A stretch of 64,000 nt of DNA from Glandiceps talaboti (taxonomy: Eukaryota; Hemichordata; Enteropneusta; Spengelidae). The position numbers and the translations under genes were made by a program. Under the pieces are notes generated by a model, which was not told where the DNA came from, ran no database searches, and saw only the letters and a list, made by a program, of their open reading frames with translations. The stretch spans positions 14,981,246 to 15,045,245 of the forward strand of contig NC_135555.1 of NCBI RefSeq assembly GCF_964340395.1, given 5' to 3'. Shown one piece after another: positions 10,585 through 51,987 of this stretch. Each line of letters opens with the position of its first letter. Within the stretch, counting starts at the first letter, position 1.

Positions 10585-10905
10585 GTTAGTGTACACTGGT
10601 TCTGTTTGGTACAACCCCAGTAAGAAACTGCATATTCTATGCATTAAGATAGCAAGATTGCACTTTCTTGCTACATTTTGTGTAAATGAAATAAACTATT
10701 TAAACATACTGCAACTATATGTAGACAGACGGGCGCCAATGTTTTGATGTCTGCATTTGATATCTGCATTATGGTATATTAGTTCATTTCTATTTAGATG
10801 AAATGTGGCAAGAAACTGTATTCATTCAATCTTATTATCTCAAAGTGTAACATCTGCAGTTTTTGATAATTTCTGCGTGGTAGTATCAAATAGAGCCAGC
10901 GAACA
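10585..10905. repeat. Diverged dispersed repeat, copy 2
   Basis: Counterpart of 4985-5275, sharing the same ordered blocks. No open frame or terminal repeats were seen. Confidence 0.6.
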
Positions 10906-12661
10906 CTAACATGTTTATGCCCACATTGTTAGAAATCAGATACACTTTCATCTGACGTGGCCAAAAAGTATCCCGGTCAAGATCGCATGCTAACACGTTT
11001 GTTTCTAAAATTGTAATTTCATTGCGATTCAAGTCCTCTGCATATAAATATAGCTAGAATTGCTGCAACATTTCAATCATACCAAAACACAGGTTTGTAT
11101 AAATTGGACGCGTGAATATCAAACTTATCAAACTTCCAACACAGTGTTTCTTAATTGATAAAAATATGCAGAATATTTTTTCCAACAGCTATATGTCACT
11201 GGTTGCATGGGCCCTTCTACATAGTGGACCTGAAAAATATTTAGTGGAGTAAAGTTCCTACATTACCTGAAAAGTAGCTATGTCCCTCTCAGGGTTTTGT
11301 AAGCATAGTAAACAACCACAAAAAGAATTCGTTATGCAATTGTGTTGGGCAACATTGTGCAAGATGTAGAGAGAAACCATGAATAGCACAATGGTTATGT
11401 TTGTTACGTTTAGTACACTTCACTTACGTGTGTACACTTCACTTACGTGTGTCTCACATTTGTCGAACTAAAATGGAGTTCTTCTGGAAACGAGAAAAAG
11501 TTGTGACTTTTTTTTCATCATGAATGCTTAAAACTAAAGTGTTTTCAGTGTCGAAACCCACATGCCCATGTCAGCGTATCGGTAGTAATGATACACGAGC
11601 ATAGAATTAAACGATCACTCACCCATGTAACCGCCAGTATGATCAATACGGGAGTATTAGTTGATAGGTAATATAGATCTAAGTCCATGTAAGATTGTCG
11701 TGGAATGCAGGGCCTTGAAATGCTATGTTATGCAATACAGAACGTTCTCAATATACCAGAATCTGAATTAGTCGCTATCACCAGAAAGAAAAAGACGTAC
11801 TGTCGCTTCAAAGAGATATCTTATCTGTACACCCCCCACTAAGTATATGTCTTGTTCACAACAAGGTCCTTCGACAATTGGTCAAAGTACCAATTTCTCA
11901 ATTGAAGAATATCCCAAGAACGCGAGACACTACAACTTACACATACTCGTCTGTCCAGAGTTCTGCTAACTGTAGTAGCTGTACAAGCCTAGACGTCGAT
12001 ACCCTCAATGTTCTGAGTGGAGGCCACGGTCTGACAAAAACAACAACCGCGTAGGTTTGTAAATGCACCCATGGGGTTTGATTATCGTGTAATGTTTGCG
12101 TTCCACTTCCAATGACACGAAGCAGTTGAGGTGTCATTCCACAGGCCACCAATACCGCCCACCAAAACACATGGACTTGATAAAGTAATCGAGCTCGTAG
12201 TGTGAAGTCACTTACCTGTACCACAGTTACTTGTCTGTGTCTGTACTTGGTGTTTACGAGGCTAGGCTAACATGCTAACTTCTATCGACTGTAATGACTG
12301 GAACGAAGATGGTAACTTGATAATTTGAACAACAGATAGAATAACTTGTAACCAAAGTAGTGTATGTCGATAAGCCCCTAATATTTTGAGCCAATTACCA
12401 GTTGTTTGCTTTGTTCGTTAGTTTGTTTATATTTCATTTGATTAGCCGTGTGTACAGTTCGTTACTAATTGATTACGCCATCAGTCACGGTTCGTCACTG
12501 TCTAGGAGTGCTTTCGTTATTTCATTAGGCGAGTACGTACATTAATTGTTTAGAAGCAAGGGACACCCAATTTCTGAATTCTGTCACCGTGTTTCTTCGA
12601 GCGTCCATAATATGTACGGATTTTAATAGAACAAACATCATTTCAATCCAGTGAAGTCTAA

Positions 12662-12838
12662 CACCCCCACCCCCCAAAAAAACCAAAACAAAACAAAAAA
12701 CAAAACAACAACAACAACAACAACAACAACATCAACAAACAAACAAACAAATTAACAAACAAACAAACAAACAAACAAACAACAACAACAACAACAACAA
12801 CAACATACAACAAACAAACAAACAAACAGACACACAAA
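12662..12838. repeat. (CAA)n/(CAAA)n simple-sequence tract
   Basis: Alternating tri- and tetranucleotide A-rich units. The poly-Val/poly-Leu reading on the minus strand is an artefact. Confidence 0.93.
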
Positions 12839-15800
12839 ACCACTTACGCGGGCAATGATTACAAATTGAGTTTGCCCGCTATTTTTCCGTCCGAGTTAGA
12901 AAATCCGCACACCAAAATGAAACACTCGTTGTTTACCCATCAGAAAAATGAATAAAGTGCAGGCCAATACTTCCCAAACATCAAAAATATAAAGTTTGTA
13001 AAACAGCGGCGTTATAGGCTTCTCTTAAACCTCCATGGTAAAAACCTCAGACCTGAGGTAAAACACACTATAGTAGTAAATAAAATAGTTCATGTCAGTG
13101 TCCGTATTCTTCAGTCACGGTAATTAAATACAATAATCTGCAGCCGATCACGAGAAACACATAAACTGTATCTTTTATCAAAGACAATCTGATTAATATG
13201 ATAACAGAGTGATAATGGTCTATAAATACGGTATTCATTGACTTTAAACATGACGTCATAGACGCTACTGTCAATTATCCCAGCTACGAAATCCAAATAC
13301 AGGACATCATAAAGACGACGTAAGAAATCTTTAGACCCAATCAACATGCTATGACCTGTCTGGTTTGTCAAGTTGTTGTAAATGCTACTTTTTACAGTTC
13401 ATCCGACTTTTAAATATAAAGTAAATGGTTAGTCATTTATTTTTTATTCAATGTATTTGTAAATATATATATATATATATGGAATGGGATAATACTATTT
13501 ACATGACAAGCGATACAATAGTCATGGTAAAGTTGTGGATAACTTCAAGTTGTTGGACTTACGGATTTGTCGTTGTGGGCGCTCCATATCATGTATATAA
13601 GCAACAGGATGAATATTATCTTGCATTGCAAGAGAACGTGACCCTCCCCGGTCGTTTATGGGAGCCTCTTCCCTCTTGTCTGATTAATGTATTACTAGTA
13701 TTAGATTTTTGCATTGAACTTCGATCATGTGGCATCCAAATAACACTAACCCAGTCGTTGAGGGCGCTGTTATGTATGGCCCTTGTTCAAGCGCTAGAAT
13801 ACTAGTATCAACTCTTCATATAAATTTCCAGATACTAATTTCACAGGAGACAGCGACTTTGCGATCTCTGAATAACTCGGCTGATCGTCTGAGAATGTAA
13901 GTACATGAATATCACTTGATAGTGACGTGTACAGGGAAATAGATGGTAATCATAGCTAGCTGGAAGAGCATACATAGTTTTACTATCACGAGCCATGATT
14001 TATATATTAGCTAGCGGTGGCCCAACACAAAATGGGGGAAAGGTTACACAAATTTAAAGTCGTCAGATTTAATACTCTGCTACACATTCGGAAGTCACAC
14101 GAGACTTCATTTGTTAGCCATGCTTTAATTTGTTATTCACAAGATTCACACAGTAGAGTCTCCTGTGATACGACTTCTATCTGTTTGCTATATTCTGTTT
14201 CGAGGACGACAAAATGTAGGCAAACTATGCTTATATGGCATGATTTGTTCTGCTCAAATTACCACCAATGTGTTCATCTAGAAAATCAAATCGTTTTGCA
14301 TGCCGATAACTACCTCAAAGAGCATATGATCAAATGTTATCGTCCACAGAACTAGCTATACATAAAAATTGTCAGTCATCACAGAATCCGTGTGAGAGTA
14401 TTATATTCACTCTATTCCAACTCTGGCAGCAGCCCTAGTTGTTCATTTCGTTCACTTTTTGTGTATTCCGGTTCAAAGATGTAGTTTCCAAACTAAGTTA
14501 TGGTCACTGCCAAACGCCAACTTGAATGTCATAAAGGTCGAGAGGTAATGACGTGAAGATTTCTCAGAATGAACACCAGAGGGCAAGGAAAACAAGCCAT
14601 ATTCGATACACGGTACAAATCAGTAGTCAAACATCTAATCGATCAGTACAAGCCACATTGTCGGTGAATTTTTCCCTAATTGTGATTTACCTGTTTATTT
14701 GTTTCTTTTTCCCTTTTGATACACCAGACTGAATATTGACTGACTCTCAGTGTTTATTGACTGACTGTAGCCATGTAGTTTGACAGAAAGTGGAAATCCT
14801 CACAGCCGGTTGTTGGCATTAAATAAAAAGTCCAAACACTCAAAGTTGGGCATTCTAGAAACCGTACAACTTATTCCACTGTACATTTTTGTAGAAACAA
14901 ATCAAAATTATGAAATAGAAAATGCTGTAGACAGTAAAAAAAAGTTATAAAGATGTACTGCAGATAATGTATACAATGATAACGTCTCGCTTTCATTCCT
15001 GGCGTCCCCTGCAACACTAGACAGAATGTTGTGAATTCTAATCAAGTTCAAATCCATGTAATTACTGATAACGTTTTCATCTGAGACTTACACAATTGTT
15101 TTTTTTGAAGGAAAAGAGAACAATTTTATTATTTACTTAGCAGCATATTTTGTCTCATATGGAGCACCAAAGTACAAATCATAGAATATACACACATATA
15201 CTGAGTACACTCACAGTGACTATAGACACAGTGACTATATATAGACCCGTAAATATTAAAAACAAAATCACTTTAAAATTCCACAGTAAAATGACTATGT
15301 CAAACATATTCATTTAAAACACTTGGATCTATACAGTTAAAACCTTTTCGATTTATCCTTGTAATGTACATGTATTTATTTAGCTATAGTTTTTGATGTT
15401 ACCATGTTTTAGTTAGAATGACAAATTACAACAAACAAAGGGAATCTCTTATTGCGCATGTTCAGTCCGTCATTTGCGCATGCTCATTCAACTGGGATCA
15501 GCAACGAGGCTTCCAAAGTATTAATATATTCGGCATCTCCCTGAGATGAGTTGTATGTTAAACCTGCAATAGCTGTAACTGAATCTTTTTTCATAAAGAA
15601 ATACAATAACACACATATACAGAGTACACTCACAGTGACTGTGTAACCAGTAACTAATGAAATGAAAATTTAAACTATTCTGGGTAGCTAGCCTGTAACT
15701 TGAATTTTGACACCATGCTAGTGATGCTGATCATTTTATCAAGAAAGTAAATATGCATTACGTGACTTTGATTATATTGGCGTTGTCGTCGGCGAATATT

Positions 15801-15848
15801 TCACACATGCAAAAAACGGTGAACTCATTTTGACCATGCGCATTTACA

Positions 15849-15894
15849 CAAGTAATGACCGGTGGCGGCGCTGTAATCAGTAGGTCATTACTTG
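15849..15894. repeat. Short hairpin with 12-bp perfect arms
   Basis: CAAGTAATGACC (15849-15860) and GGTCATTACTTG (15883-15894) are perfect inverted copies around a 22-bp GC-rich loop. Possibly a tiny MITE remnant. Confidence 0.7.
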
Positions 15895-16935
15895 CAGACT
15901 ACATATACAAATTTACAATTAAGTGATGCAATAAACTGTAGGAAGTGATGAAAAACATCAAAACTGCCGCCCTCTTTAAATGCTCCAGTTACTTGGTATT
16001 GCAATTTTAAACATGTAGACGTCTACCTTGTTGAGCTATTTTTTGGGTAGATCCTTCAAAATATACATTATACAGATGGTAAATAATTGCATGTTATATC
16101 CAACGAAATTAAGGCAGCTAAAATGAAATACATAGATATTATTTATAAAAATACTAAAAAAAACCACGTATTGTAAATACGTTTAGAGTAACGACATACA
16201 CTAAACTTACAGGTAAAATTATGACATAATGTATATAAATTTTAAAAAAACTTTGAGAGTCATATTCAGATTAAGTTCACTTATTGCTTCTTTTAAAATA
16301 ACACAATTAAAAATTAGCAAAGTCATTTTGAGTGCTTTCCATTTAAATCATGTTTATAAGACATTTGGAATGACATACTTTTGAGATCTCACGAGATTAC
16401 GAACATCAATCACAAGACAAAGGTTATTAGAGAGAGAGTAAATTCCTTTTCTTGGAGAATCGAAGCCTCGAGATGTTTAAAACAGTTATAGGGTCGATAA
16501 TTCCATATGTAAAGGTAAAATAGCAGAGATGAGTTGCTCCCAGTTTTCATTCTTTGAATGTAGTCACCATGGAAACGGTATCTCCATGGGAAGGGTTAAA
16601 AAGTTAAGTCTTTTCACCTTGGTTAATAAACTCTTTATACATTTGAACGGTGCAGGTTGTCACTGCCCAGCAGTCACGACTTCGCTCGGCACACAAAGCG
16701 ACCCCTGCTGTTTTTAAACACAGTAAGATGTATCAAATTAATCAAGAAGTCAGTAGCGTGACTAGTAGACTGCCCTTGAAAGTTCATCACACAAACCAGT
16801 ACAGACTGCGAATACAAACATCAAAGAAACACTTAGTTTAAAATCTGACGTCTTTTCGCCGATGTAACACAGTCACAATTCAATGATTTAAAGGATCCTG
16901 GACAGCACCATTATCCAGCTGACGTGGCGTACTAT

Positions 16936-46507
<29,572 letters not shown>

Positions 46508-46513
46508 CCATCT

Positions 46514-46527
46514 GTTTCTATGGCAAC
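46514..46527 (-). promoter_or_regulatory. X-box-like RFX site near the CUB/LDLa start codon
   Basis: GTTGCCATAGAAAC on the minus strand fits the RFX X-box pattern RYYNYY-N2-RRNRAC. It lies 7-20 bp upstream of the ATG at 46507, downstream of the likely transcription start. If translation begins at 46552 the site is inside the coding region. A chance match is possible. Confidence 0.35.
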
Positions 46528-46613
46528 GGTGCAGTGCAGAATTGACCGTCATCGTGTGTCGTTGTTCCGTGCACTCAATTAGAAGAGTATCCGTCCTTTG
46601 TCCGCCATCCTGT

Positions 46614-46621
46614 TTTTTATA
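46614..46621 (-). promoter_or_regulatory. TATA box of the CUB/LDLa gene
   Basis: TATAAAAA on the minus strand lies about 107 bp upstream of the signal-peptide ATG. The expected start is near 46590, giving a 5'UTR of about 80 nt. Inferred from motif and spacing. Confidence 0.5.
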
Positions 46622-49125
46622 CAGAAAGAAAGGGCCACTAGCAAATCTTGCGACATTAACTTAACACAAATTAGAGCTTTAAAATCTCATCGACATTTTA
46701 AAAGTGTAAATTACTTTGTAAAGACGTGACGTTCCTTTCTTTATATGTTGGTTTAAGACGTTATGTCTTAAGAGGGGGCGATGGAACAGACGTTGTCTGC
46801 GTAACACATATACATCCACCCACTAAAGCGAGACTCATTGTGAATATAATGTTTTCGTAATGCACGCCGGCTATATAATATGTACCAGTGTTAGCGTATC
46901 AATAAAATACTCTTCGCGTCAACTAACGTCAATCAAACTCTCATAGGTAACGACGTGAATGCTAATTCTCCAAGCACAATGAACATAGCCATCTGGCGCT
47001 CTGGACCTCTATGCCAGCGACAGTGAAATGTTCGCTTTCCTAAATATATATATATATATTTATATGACAAGTTAATGACATACGTAAGCGATCGTGGGGG
47101 GTTTACCAACGTCTCAATTTGAGTCGTGTATGGGTCGATATTTCGAAGGACGCCCGAGAGAATTCGGTGGCTGTCAAAGCACGTACAGGAAATTACTTGA
47201 AAAGGCACTATGTGTAAAGAATTACTCAAACTGTGTTTAAATTTTCCTGTCGGTTACTGCGTCAGGCCGACCTTGTAGCCTAATAGATCTAAAAATAACC
47301 TTGCAACTTTAGCGTTCACAAAATGCTATCAAACAAGCGACAATATTTCTCAATTAACAAATTATAAACCTACTTACCCAGAACGTCACAGTTTCCTACT
47401 TACTCCATCAACAGCATCGAAAAAAAGCAGCGACCAATTTGCCTGAAAAGCGCAGCAGCTAGCAGCTAAAGTCCTCTCCGATGCGACGATGTTGTCTGCT
47501 TCCAAAACTAGCACACGTAACTCAGTGCGCATGTGTGGTGCAAAATCTTTAGGCGTGGCAGGGTAATGGATTTTACTCGACTGTTGACTGTTCATCTGTG
47601 ATTCCTTTTTCAGGTTGAATATATAATCTGTAAACATTCCAAGATCACAAGCCCCTGAGCTCTCTAGTCATATTTGCGTTGATATTTGCAAAAAACACAC
47701 AGTAGTGTACTTACAGAACCTCTTCAACTCCACTTGAATAAGTTAATTTATCGTGATAACAGAGGAATGATTGTAGCCTTCAATAACGATATGTTAGCCT
47801 TTGTCAATTACTTATGAAATAGACAACCATATAAAGACAGTTAAAGTGCATGCTATTCAGAACCGTTTACCATACAACACAGAATAAACCCCAGAGTAAT
47901 TTGGGAAATGAACATTCAGTCTTAATTTACCAGTTATATTACTGCGCATGACCGACACGACACGCACCGTGACATATCAAAGAAGTGTATCTGTGTGTGA
48001 AAACTGAATAGAGAGCGTTTATGAGAGACTGAATGTCGAAGTCACGCTCTTATGCCCCCCAAAATTAACATAAACTGTCCCTACATTTCATGCAAACACG
48101 TTTCTCTTAAAAACGAAACATTTCACCGCAATGCTTTTGCTCACTCGAAATGTGATGATTACACAAATGCAAAAAATTAATAGTGAAATCAAATAAAAAA
48201 AAAGAAATGAAAATTACTGAATGCACTTTCCATAAATTTCCAAACCCAGTTTCGGTCGTAGATGCTGTCGCGTCAATGCTTGTTGAAACAAAGCAAATGA
48301 ATTCAAGGATTTTTGCAATTTCCTTTCATCTGTACATGCCCTGTCACTTTTAGGACTAATTGTTTTGTATTCTGAGCGATCATTAGTCTGTATTCAAAAT
48401 AGTTTTATTTATAAATCTACTATCTACATGTATTTTCATAAATATCATCCATTATAACGGTTCCTTATTTGTTAAGCTTTAAACCTAACAGCTGCAGTCT
48501 ATTTCTCTGTGTCTATTTCACCTTTCGCTATTTCAGTTAATAGTGTGCTTCTTTTAATTAATTAGAGTGCAATTATATCATATCAAATATTCCCCGCTAA
48601 ATTAAAAGAACGATATTTCTTTCTTTAAACAAAGGCTCCAAATCGAAATTTGTTATATACATGCAAATCTAAATGTTATCGGTTCTAAATTTGCGGTAGA
48701 ATGTCTCGTTTCCAATTGCAAGCTCATAATATCAGTTTTAACTGGCCCCTGAAATCACTGCCAAACGATACGTGATCAAACTAATAAACCAGAACGGTAG
48801 TGATTGCATGCAGTGGCAAGCTTAATCTTTGCAAGATAACTGTCTGCTTCGATCATGCCAGCAATGAAAGTGTTTTCTGTCAGTTTATTGATGCATTCAA
48901 GATATTTTAACTTCACTCTCATCTGTTATCGTGATCAGGTGTCTTATCGTGTTAACTATTAATATCACCACACATTCGTATTACCACTCTGTTGACCTCG
49001 TATGAACTTTAAATGTTCCAATTCTAGTTTGACATTGAGGTATTACATGTAGCACATATTATGTTTGCTGTTACTTGATGAGTTGAGTCTAGACTGTCTA
49101 CTCCTTTTTATGTCGTCACTTATTT

Positions 49126-49246
49126 CATTCATTCATTCATTCATTCATTCATTCATTCATTCATTCATTCATTCAGTCAGTCAGTCAGTTACTCACTCAC
49201 TCACTCACACACTCACTCAATCATTCAATCAAGCAAGCAAGCAAAT

Positions 49247-49277
<31 letters not shown>

Positions 49278-49370
49278 TAATCAAATCTACCAATCAATCA
49301 ATCAACCAACCAACCAACCAACCAACCAACCAACCAACCAACCAACCAACCAACCAACCAACCAACCAAC

Positions 49371-49405
<35 letters not shown>

Positions 49406-49482
49406 CCAACCAACCAACCAACCAACCAACCAACCAACCAACCAACCAACCAACCAACCAACCAACCAACCAACCAACCAAC

Positions 49483-49524
<42 letters not shown>

Positions 49525-49740
49525 CTTAATCAATCAAATCAATCAATCAGTCAACTAACGAACCACCGACCCATCCATTCACCCAATCACCCATCCACCC
49601 ACACAAAACAACTAACCAACCAGCAAATCAACCAACCAACAAATAGCAAGCAAACAAACAAACAAACAGACAGACAGATAGACAGACAAAAAAACAAACA
49701 AACAAAGAAACATAAAAACGAACGAACAAACAAACAAACA
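49126..49740. repeat. 615-bp mosaic of related tetranucleotide repeats
   Basis: CATT units pass into CAGT, CACT, CAAT, CAAG, CAAT, then two long blocks of CCAA/CAAC separated by CAAT, then irregular CAAT/CCAC, and finally CAAA/CAGA. All units share a CA dinucleotide frame, consistent with repeated expansion of point variants. Confidence 0.95.
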
Positions 49741-50021
49741 TATTTCATAATGGCCTTAAAATACCCGAGATTTCAAGGTTACGTTGACCGTTAAATTCTG
49801 CTTTTCATGTACTAAATAATACTGTCACTAATTACCAGTACCACCAGTGTAGAAACATGGCTACTACATCACTACTTTGACGACATCAGCTCTACATAAT
49901 TAATTGAGGAATAAACGGGCGAATTATGTATTAATTGATGCAAATTGCTCAAAGAGCGAAAACAAATTGATGTTGTTTATCCAAGATCGGTTGGAAAGTA
50001 TTTATTACTGAAGAAGTCTAG

Positions 50022-50089
50022 ATCTGCTAATTTGTGTTGTGCTACACATAAAGACATCTGCTAATTTGTGTTGTGCTACACATAAAGAC
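50022..50089. repeat. 34-bp tandem duplication
   Basis: Two identical adjacent copies (50022-50055 and 50056-50089) beginning ATCTGCTAATTTGTGTTGTG. Confidence 0.9.
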
Positions 50090-51589
50090 ATCGACTTGTG
50101 TGTATGTATGTGTGTGTGTGAAGCGGGGGGGGTGAGTTGGGTAGGAGGGGGGTTATAAAATTGTCAAGTTTGTTAGTACTTCTTCAACGAGTGTCACATG
50201 CATGTGTAATCCAATCCGATGTGACATTTGAGCCACAGAAATACGTCATAGCCAGACATTTTAAAGGGCAGAAGGTAGCATGCAGTGACAGATATGACTC
50301 TTGTTAGTAATGAAATTTGACAGGAGAATAAAGTAAAATTGACGCAATTAGCATTACTGTACAGGAAAATGAGAGCCTCTACACCGTATATTCAATGGCA
50401 CAGAATGAACATCGTCCACGAGTATGTTTACAATGTATTTTGTAAATAAGATTACTATAAGCAAACACTCGTTTATTATACTTCAGTCGTTCATTTAGTT
50501 GCGTCTAAATAATCAGCACTTTAATGTGTAAAGAGAGATACGCCATTGTTGTTTCATCTTGAGATTGACCTAAATCTGTCAAATATTATGTCTTCGTGGC
50601 TGCTCTTATTATCGCAGAGTAGTGTCAGCTGAGCAGTACTTTTCAATAATTATCCCTGGTGAATCGTTAACAACTGTGCTCATTAAAATGGGCAAAACAT
50701 GGTAAAGTATTCCTTTTACTTGTAATTCAAAGAAAGCATAGTCCCATGACGTTCTCGTGATGGCTGCAAGGTAATCTCACGAGAGTTACCCTGAAAAGTG
50801 AGAAATTATGCAAATCAGCCCAACAAGAGCGCTTGCAGTAAGGTTAAACATCTTGTGCTAATTTGCATACATATGACACTGCACGCTTTTTATACTCGAA
50901 TCGGTCATCATTTCCCCGATTTATTTTTCACCAAATATTTTATTTGAAGGGGGTGCCGTTATTGCGTGCAAACATGTCAATGAATTCAATAAGAATTGAA
51001 GATGAACACAGCGAAGTTTCTTACAAATATTTTTGAAGCTGAGATATAGTACGTTTACCTGACGTAACTCGAGTCACATAAAGTTGTATGTTATTATCAA
51101 TGGGTTAATATTGACGACAAGTAGCGGAAATAAATTTTGATATAACATGATTAGCAAAAGAAATACACTTCTACCTAAATGTTATATAGCTATTCTAAAA
51201 ATCGATAAATGTATACACTTACACAATCCCAACCTCAATTCGTACATAATATGCTACTATAAATGTGAAAGGGGGTCAAAGGTCATCAAATGACTACATT
51301 TACAGGTGCAGCATTTAGCACTGTTGTGTGTTAATGGTTTGGTGTTCATATTTCACCCCAACGGCTGGCGTAACAGATGGACTCGTGTTGGTTTCAACAG
51401 TGATTTTAATCACCGGACTCTGTAAAACGTTTAAGCACGATCTCAATTCCCCCGATTAAGTTTTAATCCTCTTCGTTGAACGGAAAATTCTTTATAAATA
51501 GAATGCGAGATATTGTATCAACACTTGCTACCTCATCTGATTTTCCTTGCAGCTTGCCTTGAAATGTGGATGCAAAATATAGATCGCAT

Positions 51590-51646
51590 ACCACACCACA
51601 CCACACCACATCACACCACACCACACCACATCACACCACATCACAT
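51590..51646. repeat. (CACAC/CACAT)-type pentanucleotide repeat
   Basis: Eleven or so CCACA/TCACA units. Confidence 0.9.
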
Positions 51647-51770
51647 AATCGCATCGTATAAAATCACATCATATAACACTTTACAGCATCACGTTTCATC
51701 AAAGAGACAAGTTTATGTTTATTTTATTATACAAACAAGTAACAGAACTACAAACCTGACAAGAACGTAG

Positions 51771-51987
<217 letters not shown>

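Larger units (their letters stand above)
3560..16930. other. Gene-poor interval between the astacin and CUB/LDLa genes
   Basis: No exon set with consistent phase or recognisable domain was found here on either strand. Open frames up to about 126 codons exist (for example 13425-13805 plus and 14017-14355 plus) but show no family motif and no supporting splice structure. The interval contains the 549-bp duplicate, a 38-bp minisatellite, old dispersed repeats, a CAA-rich tract and the 3' flank of the CUB/LDLa gene. Confidence 0.6.

Noticed and set aside
11937-12224. 95-codon minus-strand ORF with a perfect CAG|GTAAGT donor at 12216
   Set aside because: The donor looks good, but the sequence upstream of it encodes no recognisable exon, there is no partner exon in phase, and the ORF itself runs into the would-be intron.
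13425-13805. 126-codon plus-strand ORF
   Set aside because: Begins in a (TA)n tract, no family motif, no splice context; the length is plausible by chance in AT-rich noncoding DNA of this size.
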